Positions 44,127 to 51,745 of a stretch of 64,000 nucleotides of DNA are shown here, one piece after another (the stretch's first letter is position 1; each line of letters starts with the position of its first letter). Source of the stretch: a bacterium (GTDB taxonomy: Bacteria; Armatimonadota; Fimbriimonadia; Fimbriimonadales; Fimbriimonadaceae); contig PNMZ01000007.1 in assembly GCA_013823945.1 (NCBI GenBank), positions 1-64,000 on the forward strand, in the 5' to 3' direction. The position numbers and the translations under genes were made by a program. The notes under the pieces are model-generated. The model was not told the DNA's origin, searched no databases, and was given only the letters and a program-made list of their open reading frames with translations.

Positions 44127-44165
44127 CGAATTTCCTTTTTGGCTTTTGAGATCATTTCAAATTGG

Positions 44166-44384
44166 TCTCCCCACCCCTTCCCCTCCCCATCAGGGGAGGG
44201 AGAATCGAATTGGATGAGTTTCTCAAGTCCTCCCCCAAAGGGGGAGGGGGAAACAAAAAGGATTTTCTAGTAGGGGCCCCTCCCTGAGTCCCTCCCCAGA
44301 GGGGAGGGGGAGCTTCATTTGTAGCAACAGTCGTGCCTGAGACCGTCTCCCCACCCCTTCCCCTCCCCATCAAGGGAAGGAGAG
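44166..44384. repeat. cluster of four CCTCCCC/GGGGAGG hairpin repeats
   Basis: Copies at 44166-44204 and 44346-44384 share TCTCCCCACCCCTTCCCCTC followed by CCCATCA and a G-rich arm; two shorter variants lie at 44228-44251 (CCTCCCCC-AAA-GGGGGAGG) and 44274-44312. All can fold into strong hairpins. The 276-base gap between apbE and the cyclophilin gene is filled by them. A near-identical copy lies at 17428-17464 and a probable relative inside the gene at 53600. Confidence 0.85.
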
Positions 44385-44402
44385 ACGAATAGGTCAATAG
44401 AA

Positions 44403-44957
44403 TTAATCAGCGAGAGGCCAGGTTGTGACGCTGACTTTTTCCATGATTGCGGGGTTTTCTTCGTGGGGATTGTCGCGATCATCCCGGGGGAGGGCGACGA
44501 TCGTTTCCACGACATCCATCCCCTCAATGACTTGACCGAAGACCGAGTATTGGCGATCGAGGTGAGGAGATGTACGGTGCATCAAGAAGAACTGTGACCC
44601 GGCACTGTTTGGATCGCTGGTGCGGGCGGCACTGAGGATTCCGGGAGTGTGGGGGATTTCATTGAATTCGGCGTTAATTGTGTAGCCAGGGCCGCCGGTG
44701 CCGTGCATGTGCCGGGGTTGATCCTTGGTATTGGGGTCACCGCCTTGGATCATGAAGCCGGGAATGACGCGGTGGAATCGGACTCCGTCATAGAAGCCTT
44801 CGGAGGCGAGCTTTTGGAAATTCTCGGCGTGTCCGGGGGCGTGTTCGGGGAAGAACTTGACGACGATTCGACCGTGGTTGGTCTGGATGACGGCGACATT
44901 GTCACCTTCGTTCGGGGCAGTTGCGCCAGGGGCAGCAGTTGGTTTGAGTTCGCTCAT
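44403..44957 (-). CDS. cyclophilin-type peptidyl-prolyl isomerase, copy 3 (no signal)
   Basis: 184 residues, a single cyclophilin domain that catalyses proline cis-trans isomerisation. Motifs: NFQKLASEGFYDGVRFHRVI with the catalytic Arg, GFMIQGGDP, SAGSQFFLMH and GQVIEGMDVV. It lacks a signal peptide and so is expected in the cytoplasm, unlike the first gene of the set. Third in a run of three cyclophilin genes (10-base gap to the second); it is followed by the hairpin repeat cluster. Confidence 0.93.
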   Translation of the reverse strand: MSELKPTAAPGATAPNEGDNVAVIQTNHGRIVVKFFPEHAPGHAENFQKLASEGFYDGVRFHRVIPGFMIQGGDPNTKDQPRHMHGTGGPGYTINAEFNEIPHTPGILSAARTSDPNSAGSQFFLMHRTSPHLDRQYSVFGQVIEGMDVVETIVALPRDDRDNPHEENPAIMEKVSVTTWPLAD

Positions 44958-44967
44958 TGTGTTTTAT

Positions 44968-45579
44968 TTAGTTGAGGGGCCACTTTTGGATTTTGAGATC
45001 GGTGAGGACGATGGCTTTGGCTGGTTCGACTTTGCCGTTAGCATTGGGGTCACCAGTTTTGACGATTTTGTCAACGACGTCCAGGCCCTCGATGACTTTT
45101 CCGAAAGCGGAGTATTGCCCGTCGAGGTGGGGGGAGTCTTTGTGCATGATGAAAAACTGCGAACCAGCACTGTTGGGGTTGCTGGATCGGGCCATGCTGA
45201 GGATTCCGCGCTTATGTTTGAGTTTGCTGAACTCAGCGTTTACGTTTTTGCGTGATCCGTCGGCGTTCGTTGGGCCGCCAGTTCCCCAGAGGTCGCTGAC
45301 TTCGAGTTTGCGGGAATTGGGGTCACCGCCTTGAACCATAAAGTTGGCGATACAGCGGTGGAACCGGGTTCCGTTGTAGAAGCCTTCATTAGAGAGGCCG
45401 ATGAAGTTCTTAACGTGATTGGGGGCGACTTGGGGGAAGAACATGATCACGATCTTCCCTTCAGTTGTGTTCATCACGGCGACTTCCTCTCCGGCTTGGG
45501 GAGTGATCGCGTCTTGATCGAAGGTGACCGGGATGAGTTCTTGCCCGGTCAAGACAGTTGCGAGGATTCCGGCGAGCAT
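44968..45579 (-). CDS. cyclophilin-type peptidyl-prolyl isomerase, copy 2
   Basis: 203 residues with a short hydrophobic N-terminus (MLAGILATVLTGQEL) that could be a signal peptide or anchor. The cyclophilin core shows GFYNGTRFHRCIANFMVQGG, SAGSQFFIMHKDS and GKVIEGLDVVDKI. A loop rich in Asp/Gly/Asn (DLWGTGGPTNADGSRKNVNA) differs from copy 3. Three bases separate it from the upstream lipoprotein cyclophilin, so the two are co-translated. Confidence 0.92.
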   Translation of the reverse strand: MLAGILATVLTGQELIPVTFDQDAITPQAGEEVAVMNTTEGKIVIMFFPQVAPNHVKNFIGLSNEGFYNGTRFHRCIANFMVQGGDPNSRKLEVSDLWGTGGPTNADGSRKNVNAEFSKLKHKRGILSMARSSNPNSAGSQFFIMHKDSPHLDGQYSAFGKVIEGLDVVDKIVKTGDPNANGKVEPAKAIVLTDLKIQKWPLN

Positions 45580-45582
45580 TTG

Positions 45583-46326
45583 TTACTTCACCGGCCACTT
45601 CGCGAGAGTAGCTTTCTTGAGGACGATTGCGTTCTTGGGTTCGACCGCTCCGTTGGCATTCGCGTCTCCCGTTTTGACGATTTCATCAACGACTTCGATC
45701 CCACTCACGATGCGCCCGAAGCTACTGTATTCATTATCAAGGAAGGTTGAGTCTTGGTGCATGAGGAAGAACTGACTGCTTGCGGAGTTCGGATCTTGGC
45801 TCCGAGCCGCACTGAGGACTCCTCGGGTGTGGCTCAGCTTGGTGTTGAATTCAGCTTCGACGTTGACTTCTTTTCCGCTTTCGTCGGTGTTGCCGCCGGT
45901 GCCCCAGCGCGGTGCAAGGTCGAGTTCTTTGGAGAGGGGGTCTCCACCTTGGATCATGAAACCGGGGATACATCGGTGGAATCGAGTTCCATCGTAGAAG
46001 CCTTTTTTCACGAGCATTTTGAAATTATCGACATGTTTGGGGGAGAGCTGGGGATAGAACATGACGACAATTTTCCCTTTTGCGGTTTCGAGGATAGCGA
46101 CTTCTTCTCCGTCGGCGGGTTTATCTGCAAGGGGGGCATCAGAGTCAGCCTTGGTGGTTGCATCGTCGGCGGGCGGTTCGGTTGTTTCCGGTGTTTGGGT
46201 TTTATCGGAATCCGTGGTTTGGGAAGTTTCGGGAGTGGCGACGGGTTCGGCTTCTTTGGCGCAACCCGTGAGAATGGCTCCGCTCATAAGGGCGGTGAGA
46301 GCCAAGAGGGGAAGAAGATTCTTCAT
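45583..46326 (-). CDS. cyclophilin-type peptidyl-prolyl isomerase, lipoprotein, copy 1
   Basis: 247 residues. A lipoprotein signal ends at LTGC (Cys22), followed by a 55-residue Thr/Asp/Glu/Ala-rich linker, then a cyclophilin domain (about 75-247; GFYDGTRFHRCIPGFMIQGG, SASSQFFLMHQDS, GRIVSGIEVVDEI). It would be tethered to a membrane, folding exported proteins. It leads a three-cyclophilin operon and has TAAAAT seven bases before its ATG. Confidence 0.93.
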   Translation of the reverse strand: MKNLLPLLALTALMSGAILTGCAKEAEPVATPETSQTTDSDKTQTPETTEPPADDATTKADSDAPLADKPADGEEVAILETAKGKIVVMFYPQLSPKHVDNFKMLVKKGFYDGTRFHRCIPGFMIQGGDPLSKELDLAPRWGTGGNTDESGKEVNVEAEFNTKLSHTRGVLSAARSQDPNSASSQFFLMHQDSTFLDNEYSSFGRIVSGIEVVDEIVKTGDANANGAVEPKNAIVLKKATLAKWPVK

Positions 46327-46333
46327 GCTCGTT

Positions 46334-46339
46334 ATTTTA
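46334..46339 (-). promoter_or_regulatory. candidate leaderless -10 box (TAAAAT) for the cyclophilin operon
   Basis: TAAAAT on the minus strand is separated from the ATG at 46326 by AACGAGC (seven bases). No ribosome site is visible. Confidence 0.45.
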
Positions 46340-46354
46340 GTAGGTTTTGACGTA

Positions 46355-46387
46355 AATCGGGCCGGACTTGAGGAGTCCGGCCCGATT
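46355..46387 (-). terminator. hairpin with 14-bp perfect arms, probable terminator of the carbonic anhydrase gene
   Basis: AATCGGGCCGGACT / AGTCCGGCCCGATT with a five-base loop, 32 bases after the carbonic anhydrase stop. Only a short T tract follows, so termination is plausible rather than certain. Confidence 0.6.
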
Positions 46388-46418
46388 GAAGAGATTCCCT
46401 GCTGATTTCTGAAGACAA

Positions 46419-47186
46419 TTAGTGAATTCGAACGAGGGTTTTGGCATCTCGGGGGGCAGTGAAGGTGACACGACCATCATCGAGATCGTAAGTTCCGCCG
46501 ACGACGCTGAATTTTGCTTCTTCAGAGAGTCGTCGAAGGAGAGGAGAGTGGGTGAAGACGTCAGAAATTGTGTTTTCGACATTGATGTTGATCGCTTTGT
46601 CGAGGATTGGTCCGGATGTTCGAGCGGCTTCGAGGACGCTAGGCAGGATTTTCTTGACGAGGGCGGTGATGTTGGCGTGTTCATCTCCGTGGTTTTCGGC
46701 GGGTTTTTCGGTATGGGAATCGGATTTGAGGTGGGACTCATAAGCTCCGACGGCGGCAGCTACAGCACCACAGCGCTCGTGCCCAAGGACAACGAGAAGG
46801 GGTGAATGGAGGTGTTCGGCGGCGTATTCGATGCTCGCGATGGTGAATTGATCCGCGACGTTGCCGGCGACACGGATGACGAAGAGGTCGCCGAGGCCTT
46901 GGTCAAACAGGATTTCGGGGCTGAGTCGTGAATCGGCGCAGGTGAGAACGATTGTGTGGGGGACTTGACCTTTGGCGACTTCGAGGCGTTTGTCGATATC
47001 TTGGTTGGGGTTGGTTTTGAGGCCCTGGCTGAACCGGGCGTTGCCTTCGACGATGCGGCGGAATGCATTTTCGGCGTAAGGGTTGAGCTTTGCGACCGTT
47101 TTGGCATTCGTTTGGGTTGTTGTGTTCGTTTTGGTTTCGTCGCTGGTCAGCGCGATGGTTAGAGCCATGGTGAGTGAGGCAATCAT
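46419..47186 (-). CDS. exported beta-class carbonic anhydrase
   Basis: 255-residue zinc enzyme interconverting CO2 and bicarbonate. Zinc ligands Cys83 (TCADSRLSP), His136 and Cys139 (LGHERCGAV) are intact, with the Asp85/Arg87 dyad. An N-terminal hydrophobic stretch (MIASLTMALTIALTS) and a Thr/Asn-rich linker suggest export to the periplasm. A 25-residue His/Glu-rich insertion (HLKSDSHTEKPAENHGDEH) follows the HxxC motif, as in periplasmic members. It is divergent from the M14 peptidase gene with 85 bases between starts. Confidence 0.93.
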   Translation of the reverse strand: MIASLTMALTIALTSDETKTNTTTQTNAKTVAKLNPYAENAFRRIVEGNARFSQGLKTNPNQDIDKRLEVAKGQVPHTIVLTCADSRLSPEILFDQGLGDLFVIRVAGNVADQFTIASIEYAAEHLHSPLLVVLGHERCGAVAAAVGAYESHLKSDSHTEKPAENHGDEHANITALVKKILPSVLEAARTSGPILDKAININVENTISDVFTHSPLLRRLSEEAKFSVVGGTYDLDDGRVTFTAPRDAKTLVRIH

Positions 47187-47258
47187 GGATTTGATTGTCG
47201 GTTTGGTAGAGGGGGGAAATGTATTGGAATTTGTGGTTTTGGTGGCAAAGGTGGTTGG

Positions 47259-47264
47259 TATTCT
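47259..47264 (+). promoter_or_regulatory. candidate leaderless -10 box (TATTCT) for the M14 peptidase
   Basis: TATTCT ends seven bases before the ATG at 47272; no ribosome site or -35 box is seen. It supports this start over longer frames reaching into the carbonic anhydrase gene. Confidence 0.45.
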
Positions 47265-47271
47265 CGGTGCA

Positions 47272-48933
47272 ATGAGTTCAGGGATTTTTGATCGGTACTT
47301 GCGGTACGCGGAAATTTTGGAGGTATTGGAAGGGTTTGCGCAGACACATCCGGGGTTTATTCGGCTGGGGAGTTTGGGGTTGAGTTATGAGGCGCGGGAG
47401 ATTCCGGTGGTGACGGTGACGGATTTTTCGACCGGGGAAGATTGTGACAAGCCGGCTTTGTGGTGCGACGGGAACATTCATGCGACGGAGGTGAGTGCTT
47501 CGAGTGCGGTTTTGAAAATCATTGACGGGTTGTTGAGAGATAAGCCGGAGCTTTTAAAAACTCATGCGTTTTATTTGGTGCCGAGGTTGAATCCTGATGG
47601 AGCAGAGTGGGCGTTGGCGGACACGCCGAAGCATATTAGGAGTTCGACGCGGCCTTATCCTTTTGATGAGGAGGATCCTTACGGTTTGGAGCGGGTGGAT
47701 ATTGATGGGGATGGTCGGATTTTGACGATGCGCTACGTTGATCCGAATGGTCGTTGGGCGGTTTGTGAGGATGAGCCGAGATTGATGCGGAAGCGGAAGC
47801 CCGGGGAGACGGGGGGCACCTATTACCGGATGTTGCCGGAGGGGACTTTTCATAACTGGGATGGGGTGACGATGCGGCCAAGGAAGATCAAAGAGGGGCT
47901 GGACATGAACCGGAATTGGCCGAGTGGGTGGCGGGGTGAGCATGAACAGCACGGAGCGGGGCCGTTCCCAACAAGTGAAGCGGAGGTGAGGGCGGCGGTG
48001 GAGTTCATCACTTCGCATCCGAACATTTGCGGGGGGATTACTTATCACACGTTTAGCGGGGTGATTTTGCGGATTCCGGGCCGGGGGCCGGACGATGATT
48101 TGCCGCCCGAGGATCTTTGGGCGATGAAGGAGCTGGGGAAGAAAGGGACGGAGATGAGTGGATATCCGTGCATTTCAGTGTTTCACGACTTCAAGTATCA
48201 CCCGAAGGAGGTGATCACGGGGGTGTTTGATGATTGGCTTTATGACCACTTGGGGGTTTATGGGTGGACGGTGGAGATTTGGAGTCCCCAGGTACAGGCA
48301 GGGATCAAGGAGCATAAGCCGATTGAGTGGTTCCGCGACCATCCGATTGAAGATGACATTGCATTGCTCAAGTGGAGCGATGAGGTTTTAGACGGAAAGG
48401 GTTATGAGGATTGGCGGGTGTTTGAGCATCCGCAGTTGGGTTCGGTGGAGATTGGGGGTTGGGATGCGCAGTATGCGTTCCGGAATCCGCCGCCGTTTTT
48501 GCTGGAGAAGGAGATCACGCCGCTGGCGGAATGGGCGGTCTGGATGGCGGGGACGTTGCCTTGTTTGGCGGTTCGGGATGTGATTGTTGAGCCGATGGGC
48601 GATGTTTCGCGGGTGCGGTTTGTGGTTCAGAACACGGGGTATTTGCCGACAACGGTGACGGAACATGCGGCGCAGAAGAAGATTGTTCGGGGGGTTGTCG
48701 GCGAGATTTCTTGTGTTGGTGTGGATGGGCTGGGTTGGTTGAAGGGGGGATTGGTGCGCCAGGATGGGGGTCAGTTGAAGGGGTATTCGCATGTTCCTTC
48801 GATGACTTTTGGCTGGCACGCGGATTCGACGGATGATGTAGCGGTGTTTGAGTGGGTGGTTAGTCCGGGTCGTTATGAGTTGGAGGCTTGGCATCCTCGG
48901 GCGGGTCGGGTTCGGGCGGAGGTGGTGGTTTAG
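47272..48933 (+). CDS. M14-family zinc carboxypeptidase
   Basis: 553 residues. Zinc ligands are His70 and Glu73 (DGNIHATEVSAS) and His259 (TYHTFSG); the catalytic Glu is Glu335 in GWTVEIWSP. NPDGAEWAL and LDMNRNWPSGW are substrate-site motifs. The C-terminal 120 residues are a beta-rich domain. Without a signal peptide at the chosen start it appears cytoplasmic; a frame extension to 47083 would add a hydrophobic stretch but would overlap the divergent carbonic anhydrase gene and is less likely. Its last four bases overlap the convergent restriction endonuclease gene. Confidence 0.9.
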   Translation: MSSGIFDRYLRYAEILEVLEGFAQTHPGFIRLGSLGLSYEAREIPVVTVTDFSTGEDCDKPALWCDGNIHATEVSASSAVLKIIDGLLRDKPELLKTHAFYLVPRLNPDGAEWALADTPKHIRSSTRPYPFDEEDPYGLERVDIDGDGRILTMRYVDPNGRWAVCEDEPRLMRKRKPGETGGTYYRMLPEGTFHNWDGVTMRPRKIKEGLDMNRNWPSGWRGEHEQHGAGPFPTSEAEVRAAVEFITSHPNICGGITYHTFSGVILRIPGRGPDDDLPPEDLWAMKELGKKGTEMSGYPCISVFHDFKYHPKEVITGVFDDWLYDHLGVYGWTVEIWSPQVQAGIKEHKPIEWFRDHPIEDDIALLKWSDEVLDGKGYEDWRVFEHPQLGSVEIGGWDAQYAFRNPPPFLLEKEITPLAEWAVWMAGTLPCLAVRDVIVEPMGDVSRVRFVVQNTGYLPTTVTEHAAQKKIVRGVVGEISCVGVDGLGWLKGGLVRQDGGQLKGYSHVPSMTFGWHADSTDDVAVFEWVVSPGRYELEAWHPRAGRVRAEVVV

Positions 48934-49775
48934 ATTGCGAGATCAAATGGAAGATCGGAGATATCTTTCAGTCTTTTACCATTTATCATAATTTCAATGA
49001 GTTCAGCGGCGTCGGGGAAATTTTGGCACGCAACCTGAAGCTCTGGTAACGCAAAGTGATAAACCATATCAATTTCTCCGGTCCCCAAAGCTAGTGAAGC
49101 AATACGGGCTGGCACTGGCTCACCGGTCACAACAACAATATGTGGAAGTGACCCCTTTCGGTTTTTCACTAAGTTCAACCCTTCTGATCTAGCATTTTGA
49201 GCCCGATCAGACCTAAGTGTCCACTTGCAAGAAATTGAGGCGTGCAGAAGTTTTTGAGATGTATTTACAGACCTCAATGGAGTGAGATTTGAGGTGGTGG
49301 TATCGACGATTAGTTCGGAACCATTTATGAATTCATCATTTTCTGGACTTCGTGATACGACAATGTCTGGCTTTATAAAGTAGTCATTTCCAAGTGCTGT
49401 AGCTAATTCAGCATTTTCTCGCGCGGCACGATCAAGTGCATCAAGATGGACAAACTGCTCAAAATCACTAATTGTCAATCTCTTGCCTGTTACTTGATCG
49501 ATGTGCCAAACTCCGGGACGCAAGTTGCTAAGTGCAGGGAAGGTAGCTTCCGTGAATTGTTGGACAATTTGCTCAAATTGATTCCCTGAGCTTTGACCAG
49601 GTAGTCGATTGGCAATTGAACTCCTTTTAAGTTGTTCAAGAATTGACTTTGCGATATCGATAGAAATGCGACTTGCTTTATCAGCATTCGTTGGTACACC
49701 ACTTTGATTCGTAAACAGAATTGAGTTGATTAGAGTTGCATGAAACTGTTTACGGGCAGTTGAAATCAAGCTCAT
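48930..49775 (-). CDS. type II restriction endonuclease, NgoMIV family (predicted GCCGGC)
   Basis: 281 residues, very close to NgoMIV along its whole length: NANADK-type start, NRLPGQSSGNQFEQI (Glu68), KPDIVVSRS (Asp137), HASISCKWTLRSDRAQNARS (Ser182-Cys-Lys184) and LALGTGEIDMVYHFALPELQ to GKRLKDISDLPFDLAI. NgoMIV uses equivalent Glu70, Asp140 and SxK184-187 residues and cuts GCCGGC, so the same site is predicted. Its start overlaps the methyltransferase stop by four bases (ATGA). The pair is AT-richer than the surroundings and lacks their G-over-C skew, pointing to horizontal acquisition. Confidence 0.93.
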   Translation of the reverse strand: MSLISTARKQFHATLINSILFTNQSGVPTNADKASRISIDIAKSILEQLKRSSIANRLPGQSSGNQFEQIVQQFTEATFPALSNLRPGVWHIDQVTGKRLTISDFEQFVHLDALDRAARENAELATALGNDYFIKPDIVVSRSPENDEFINGSELIVDTTTSNLTPLRSVNTSQKLLHASISCKWTLRSDRAQNARSEGLNLVKNRKGSLPHIVVVTGEPVPARIASLALGTGEIDMVYHFALPELQVACQNFPDAAELIEIMINGKRLKDISDLPFDLAI

Positions 49776-50722
49776 ACGGATATAACCTTTGGAATGCTTG
49801 ATTCCATAGCTCGATATATTTGCCGGCCGACAGCTTCGGCTACAGGTGGCGGGAAAGCATTGCCGATCTGTCTATATTGAGCAGTTTTACCGCCAGAGAA
49901 TTCCCAATCATCGGGGAATCCCTGTAATCGGGCAGTCATCCTCACTGTCAGTTTGGGAAATGGATTACCAGGCTCGGGAGCTGAGTTTGCAATACCGCTT
50001 CCGTCAATCCCGAGAATAGCCCAAGCTTTTCGTGCCCGAGTTGGTCCAAGATCAGGACCGCCATGCCTTTTACTTCCGCCGACTAGCGTTGGCGCTATTG
50101 TCTTTGCATTTTTGGAATAAGTGCTTGTTGGAGTCCATCCACGTTCCGTAAGTAAATCTACTGTTTCCGAATAAACAGTTTTTGAATTGATTATTGGCAT
50201 TGGCCAAGCGAAGTTTTCTAGATCCCTTGATCTCAGCCCGAGAATGACCACTCTTGGTCTCAGTTGTGGAACATTGAAGTCAGACGAATGCAGGAGTTTG
50301 AATATGGTGAAATATCCTAGCTTTTCAAAGTGAGTGGCGATTTCGTTTCTAAACTCTTCAAACTTAGGATCGAGAAGTCCTCGGACATTCTCAATCATTA
50401 CGGCTCGAGGCTTTGCATCCGAGATAATCTGATAGGCACATGGGAATAGATTTCGGTCGTCGGCTTTGCCCAATTGTTTGCCAGCGATGCTGAATGGTGG
50501 GCAAGGGAGACCACCAGCAAGTAAGTCGATGCCTCGATATGAGTTTGCGGAAAAGCCGTCAATGCTCTGACAGAAAACACTCCAGTTAGGTCGATTCTTG
50601 ACAAGCGTTGCGGCGGCATGCGGGTCGATTTCCACAACCGCTTCGTGGGAGTAACCCGCTCTTTCCAACCCTAGAGCCTGGCCTCCTCCTCCTGCACATA
50701 ATTCCACTGACGTCAACACCAT
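49772..50722 (-). CDS. DNA (cytosine-5-)-methyltransferase of the restriction pair
   Basis: 316-residue C5 methyltransferase. Motif I ELCAGGGGQALGLERAGY, motif IV with catalytic Cys (GGLPCPPFSIAGKQLG), motif VI ENVRGLL, motif VIII QLRPRVVILGLR, and motifs IX-X (RMTARLQGFPDDW, QYRQIGNAFPPPVAEA) are in order. The target recognition region (about 195-245) is short, matching M.NgoMIV-type enzymes, so it should protect GCCGGC. It precedes and is translationally coupled to the endonuclease, which lets protection appear first. An AACCAC-TC-GTGGTT inverted repeat lies just upstream and TACACT five bases before the ATG. Confidence 0.94.
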   Translation of the reverse strand: MVLTSVELCAGGGGQALGLERAGYSHEAVVEIDPHAAATLVKNRPNWSVFCQSIDGFSANSYRGIDLLAGGLPCPPFSIAGKQLGKADDRNLFPCAYQIISDAKPRAVMIENVRGLLDPKFEEFRNEIATHFEKLGYFTIFKLLHSSDFNVPQLRPRVVILGLRSRDLENFAWPMPIINSKTVYSETVDLLTERGWTPTSTYSKNAKTIAPTLVGGSKRHGGPDLGPTRARKAWAILGIDGSGIANSAPEPGNPFPKLTVRMTARLQGFPDDWEFSGGKTAQYRQIGNAFPPPVAEAVGRQIYRAMESSIPKVISV

Positions 50723-50786
50723 TCAAAAGTGTAGACGAACCACGAGTGGTTTTGATGTTTCAAATTCCCCAAATAATCCACATTAC

Positions 50787-51698
50787 CTAGAAATCGTCGG
50801 CCCAGCGGTAGGCGTTGAGGAGTTTGATTTCGCCTTCTTTTCCGCCTTGGGATTTTCCGTGTTCCATTCCCATGATCATGTCTTTGGATTTGCGGGAGAT
50901 GTGTTTGAAGATGTTTTGGTAGTTCATTTCTCCGGTCAGCGGTTCTTGGCGGCCGGGGTTGTCGCCTTGTTGGAAGTAGGCGATTTCTGACCAGGCGGCG
51001 TCGATGTTGGGGATGATGTTGCCTTCGGTGATTTGCTGGTGATACATATCGAAGAGGATTTTGCAGGCGGGGGAGTCGACGGCCTTACAGATTTGAAATG
51101 CTTGAGGGATTTTGGTGAGGAACATTCCGGCGTGGTCGCGGGGGTTGAGGGGTTCAAGAACCATGACGAGATTTTCTGGCGCGAAGACTTCGGCCATGGT
51201 TTTGAGGCAGTCGATGACGTTGGCGGTTTGGTAATCCCAGGCGAGGCCGAGGTGGTAGGGGCCTGGGACGACGGTCATCCAGGTGACGCCGACGCGTTTG
51301 GCGACTTGGACGGCGGCTTCGGCTTTTTTGCGGAGGTTGGCGCGGTTTTCATCGCCGCCGAGGGCGTAGACGGGTTTTGACCATTCGGCATCGGCGACGA
51401 AGACGCCCATTTGGATGCCGAGGTCGCGCATGGTTTGTCCGAGTTTTTCTTGGGTTTGGGGGTCTCGGCCCATCATGCCGTTATCTTCCCAGGCGGTGAA
51501 TCCTTGGTCGGCGCAGAACTTGAGTTGGTCGAAGAGGTCTTTTCCTGCGTGGTTTTCGAACATGCCGAAGTGGGGGGCGTACTTGAGTTTGAATTTGGTG
51601 GATTGGGGCATGGTCGTGTTGGAGAATCCGATCCCGGTGGCGAGTCCTGTGGCGAGGGTGGCGGAAGCTTTGAGGACGTCACGTCGGGTGGGGTTCAT
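50787..51698 (-). CDS. Tat-exported hydroxypyruvate isomerase-like TIM-barrel protein
   Basis: 303 residues. A twin-arginine signal (NPTRRDVLKASATLATGLAT) precedes an AP-endonuclease-2-type TIM barrel. Signature parts: KYAPHFGMFENHAG, FTAWEDNGMMGR, VLEPLNPRDHAGMFL with a metal-binding Glu, and ILFDMYHQQITEGN with the Asp/His ligands. Hydroxypyruvate isomerases interconvert hydroxypyruvate and tartronate semialdehyde, but exported family members often have unknown sugar substrates. It lies 47 bases downstream of an LD-carboxypeptidase with its own Tat signal; the two may form an operon. Confidence 0.83.
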   Translation of the reverse strand: MNPTRRDVLKASATLATGLATGIGFSNTTMPQSTKFKLKYAPHFGMFENHAGKDLFDQLKFCADQGFTAWEDNGMMGRDPQTQEKLGQTMRDLGIQMGVFVADAEWSKPVYALGGDENRANLRKKAEAAVQVAKRVGVTWMTVVPGPYHLGLAWDYQTANVIDCLKTMAEVFAPENLVMVLEPLNPRDHAGMFLTKIPQAFQICKAVDSPACKILFDMYHQQITEGNIIPNIDAAWSEIAYFQQGDNPGRQEPLTGEMNYQNIFKHISRKSKDMIMGMEHGKSQGGKEGEIKLLNAYRWADDF

Positions 51699-51745
51699 TT
51701 GGGTGTGAGTTTAGCGGGGATTGGGGTTGGAGGGCAAGGGGTTGT

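Noticed and set aside
44166-44384. CRISPR array
   Set aside because: The repeats are self-complementary hairpins with irregular spacing and no uniform spacers; no cas genes are present.
47083-47271. N-terminal hydrophobic extension of the M14 carboxypeptidase
   Set aside because: It would run through the start of the divergent carbonic anhydrase gene, and the ATG at 47272 has a well-placed TATTCT box.
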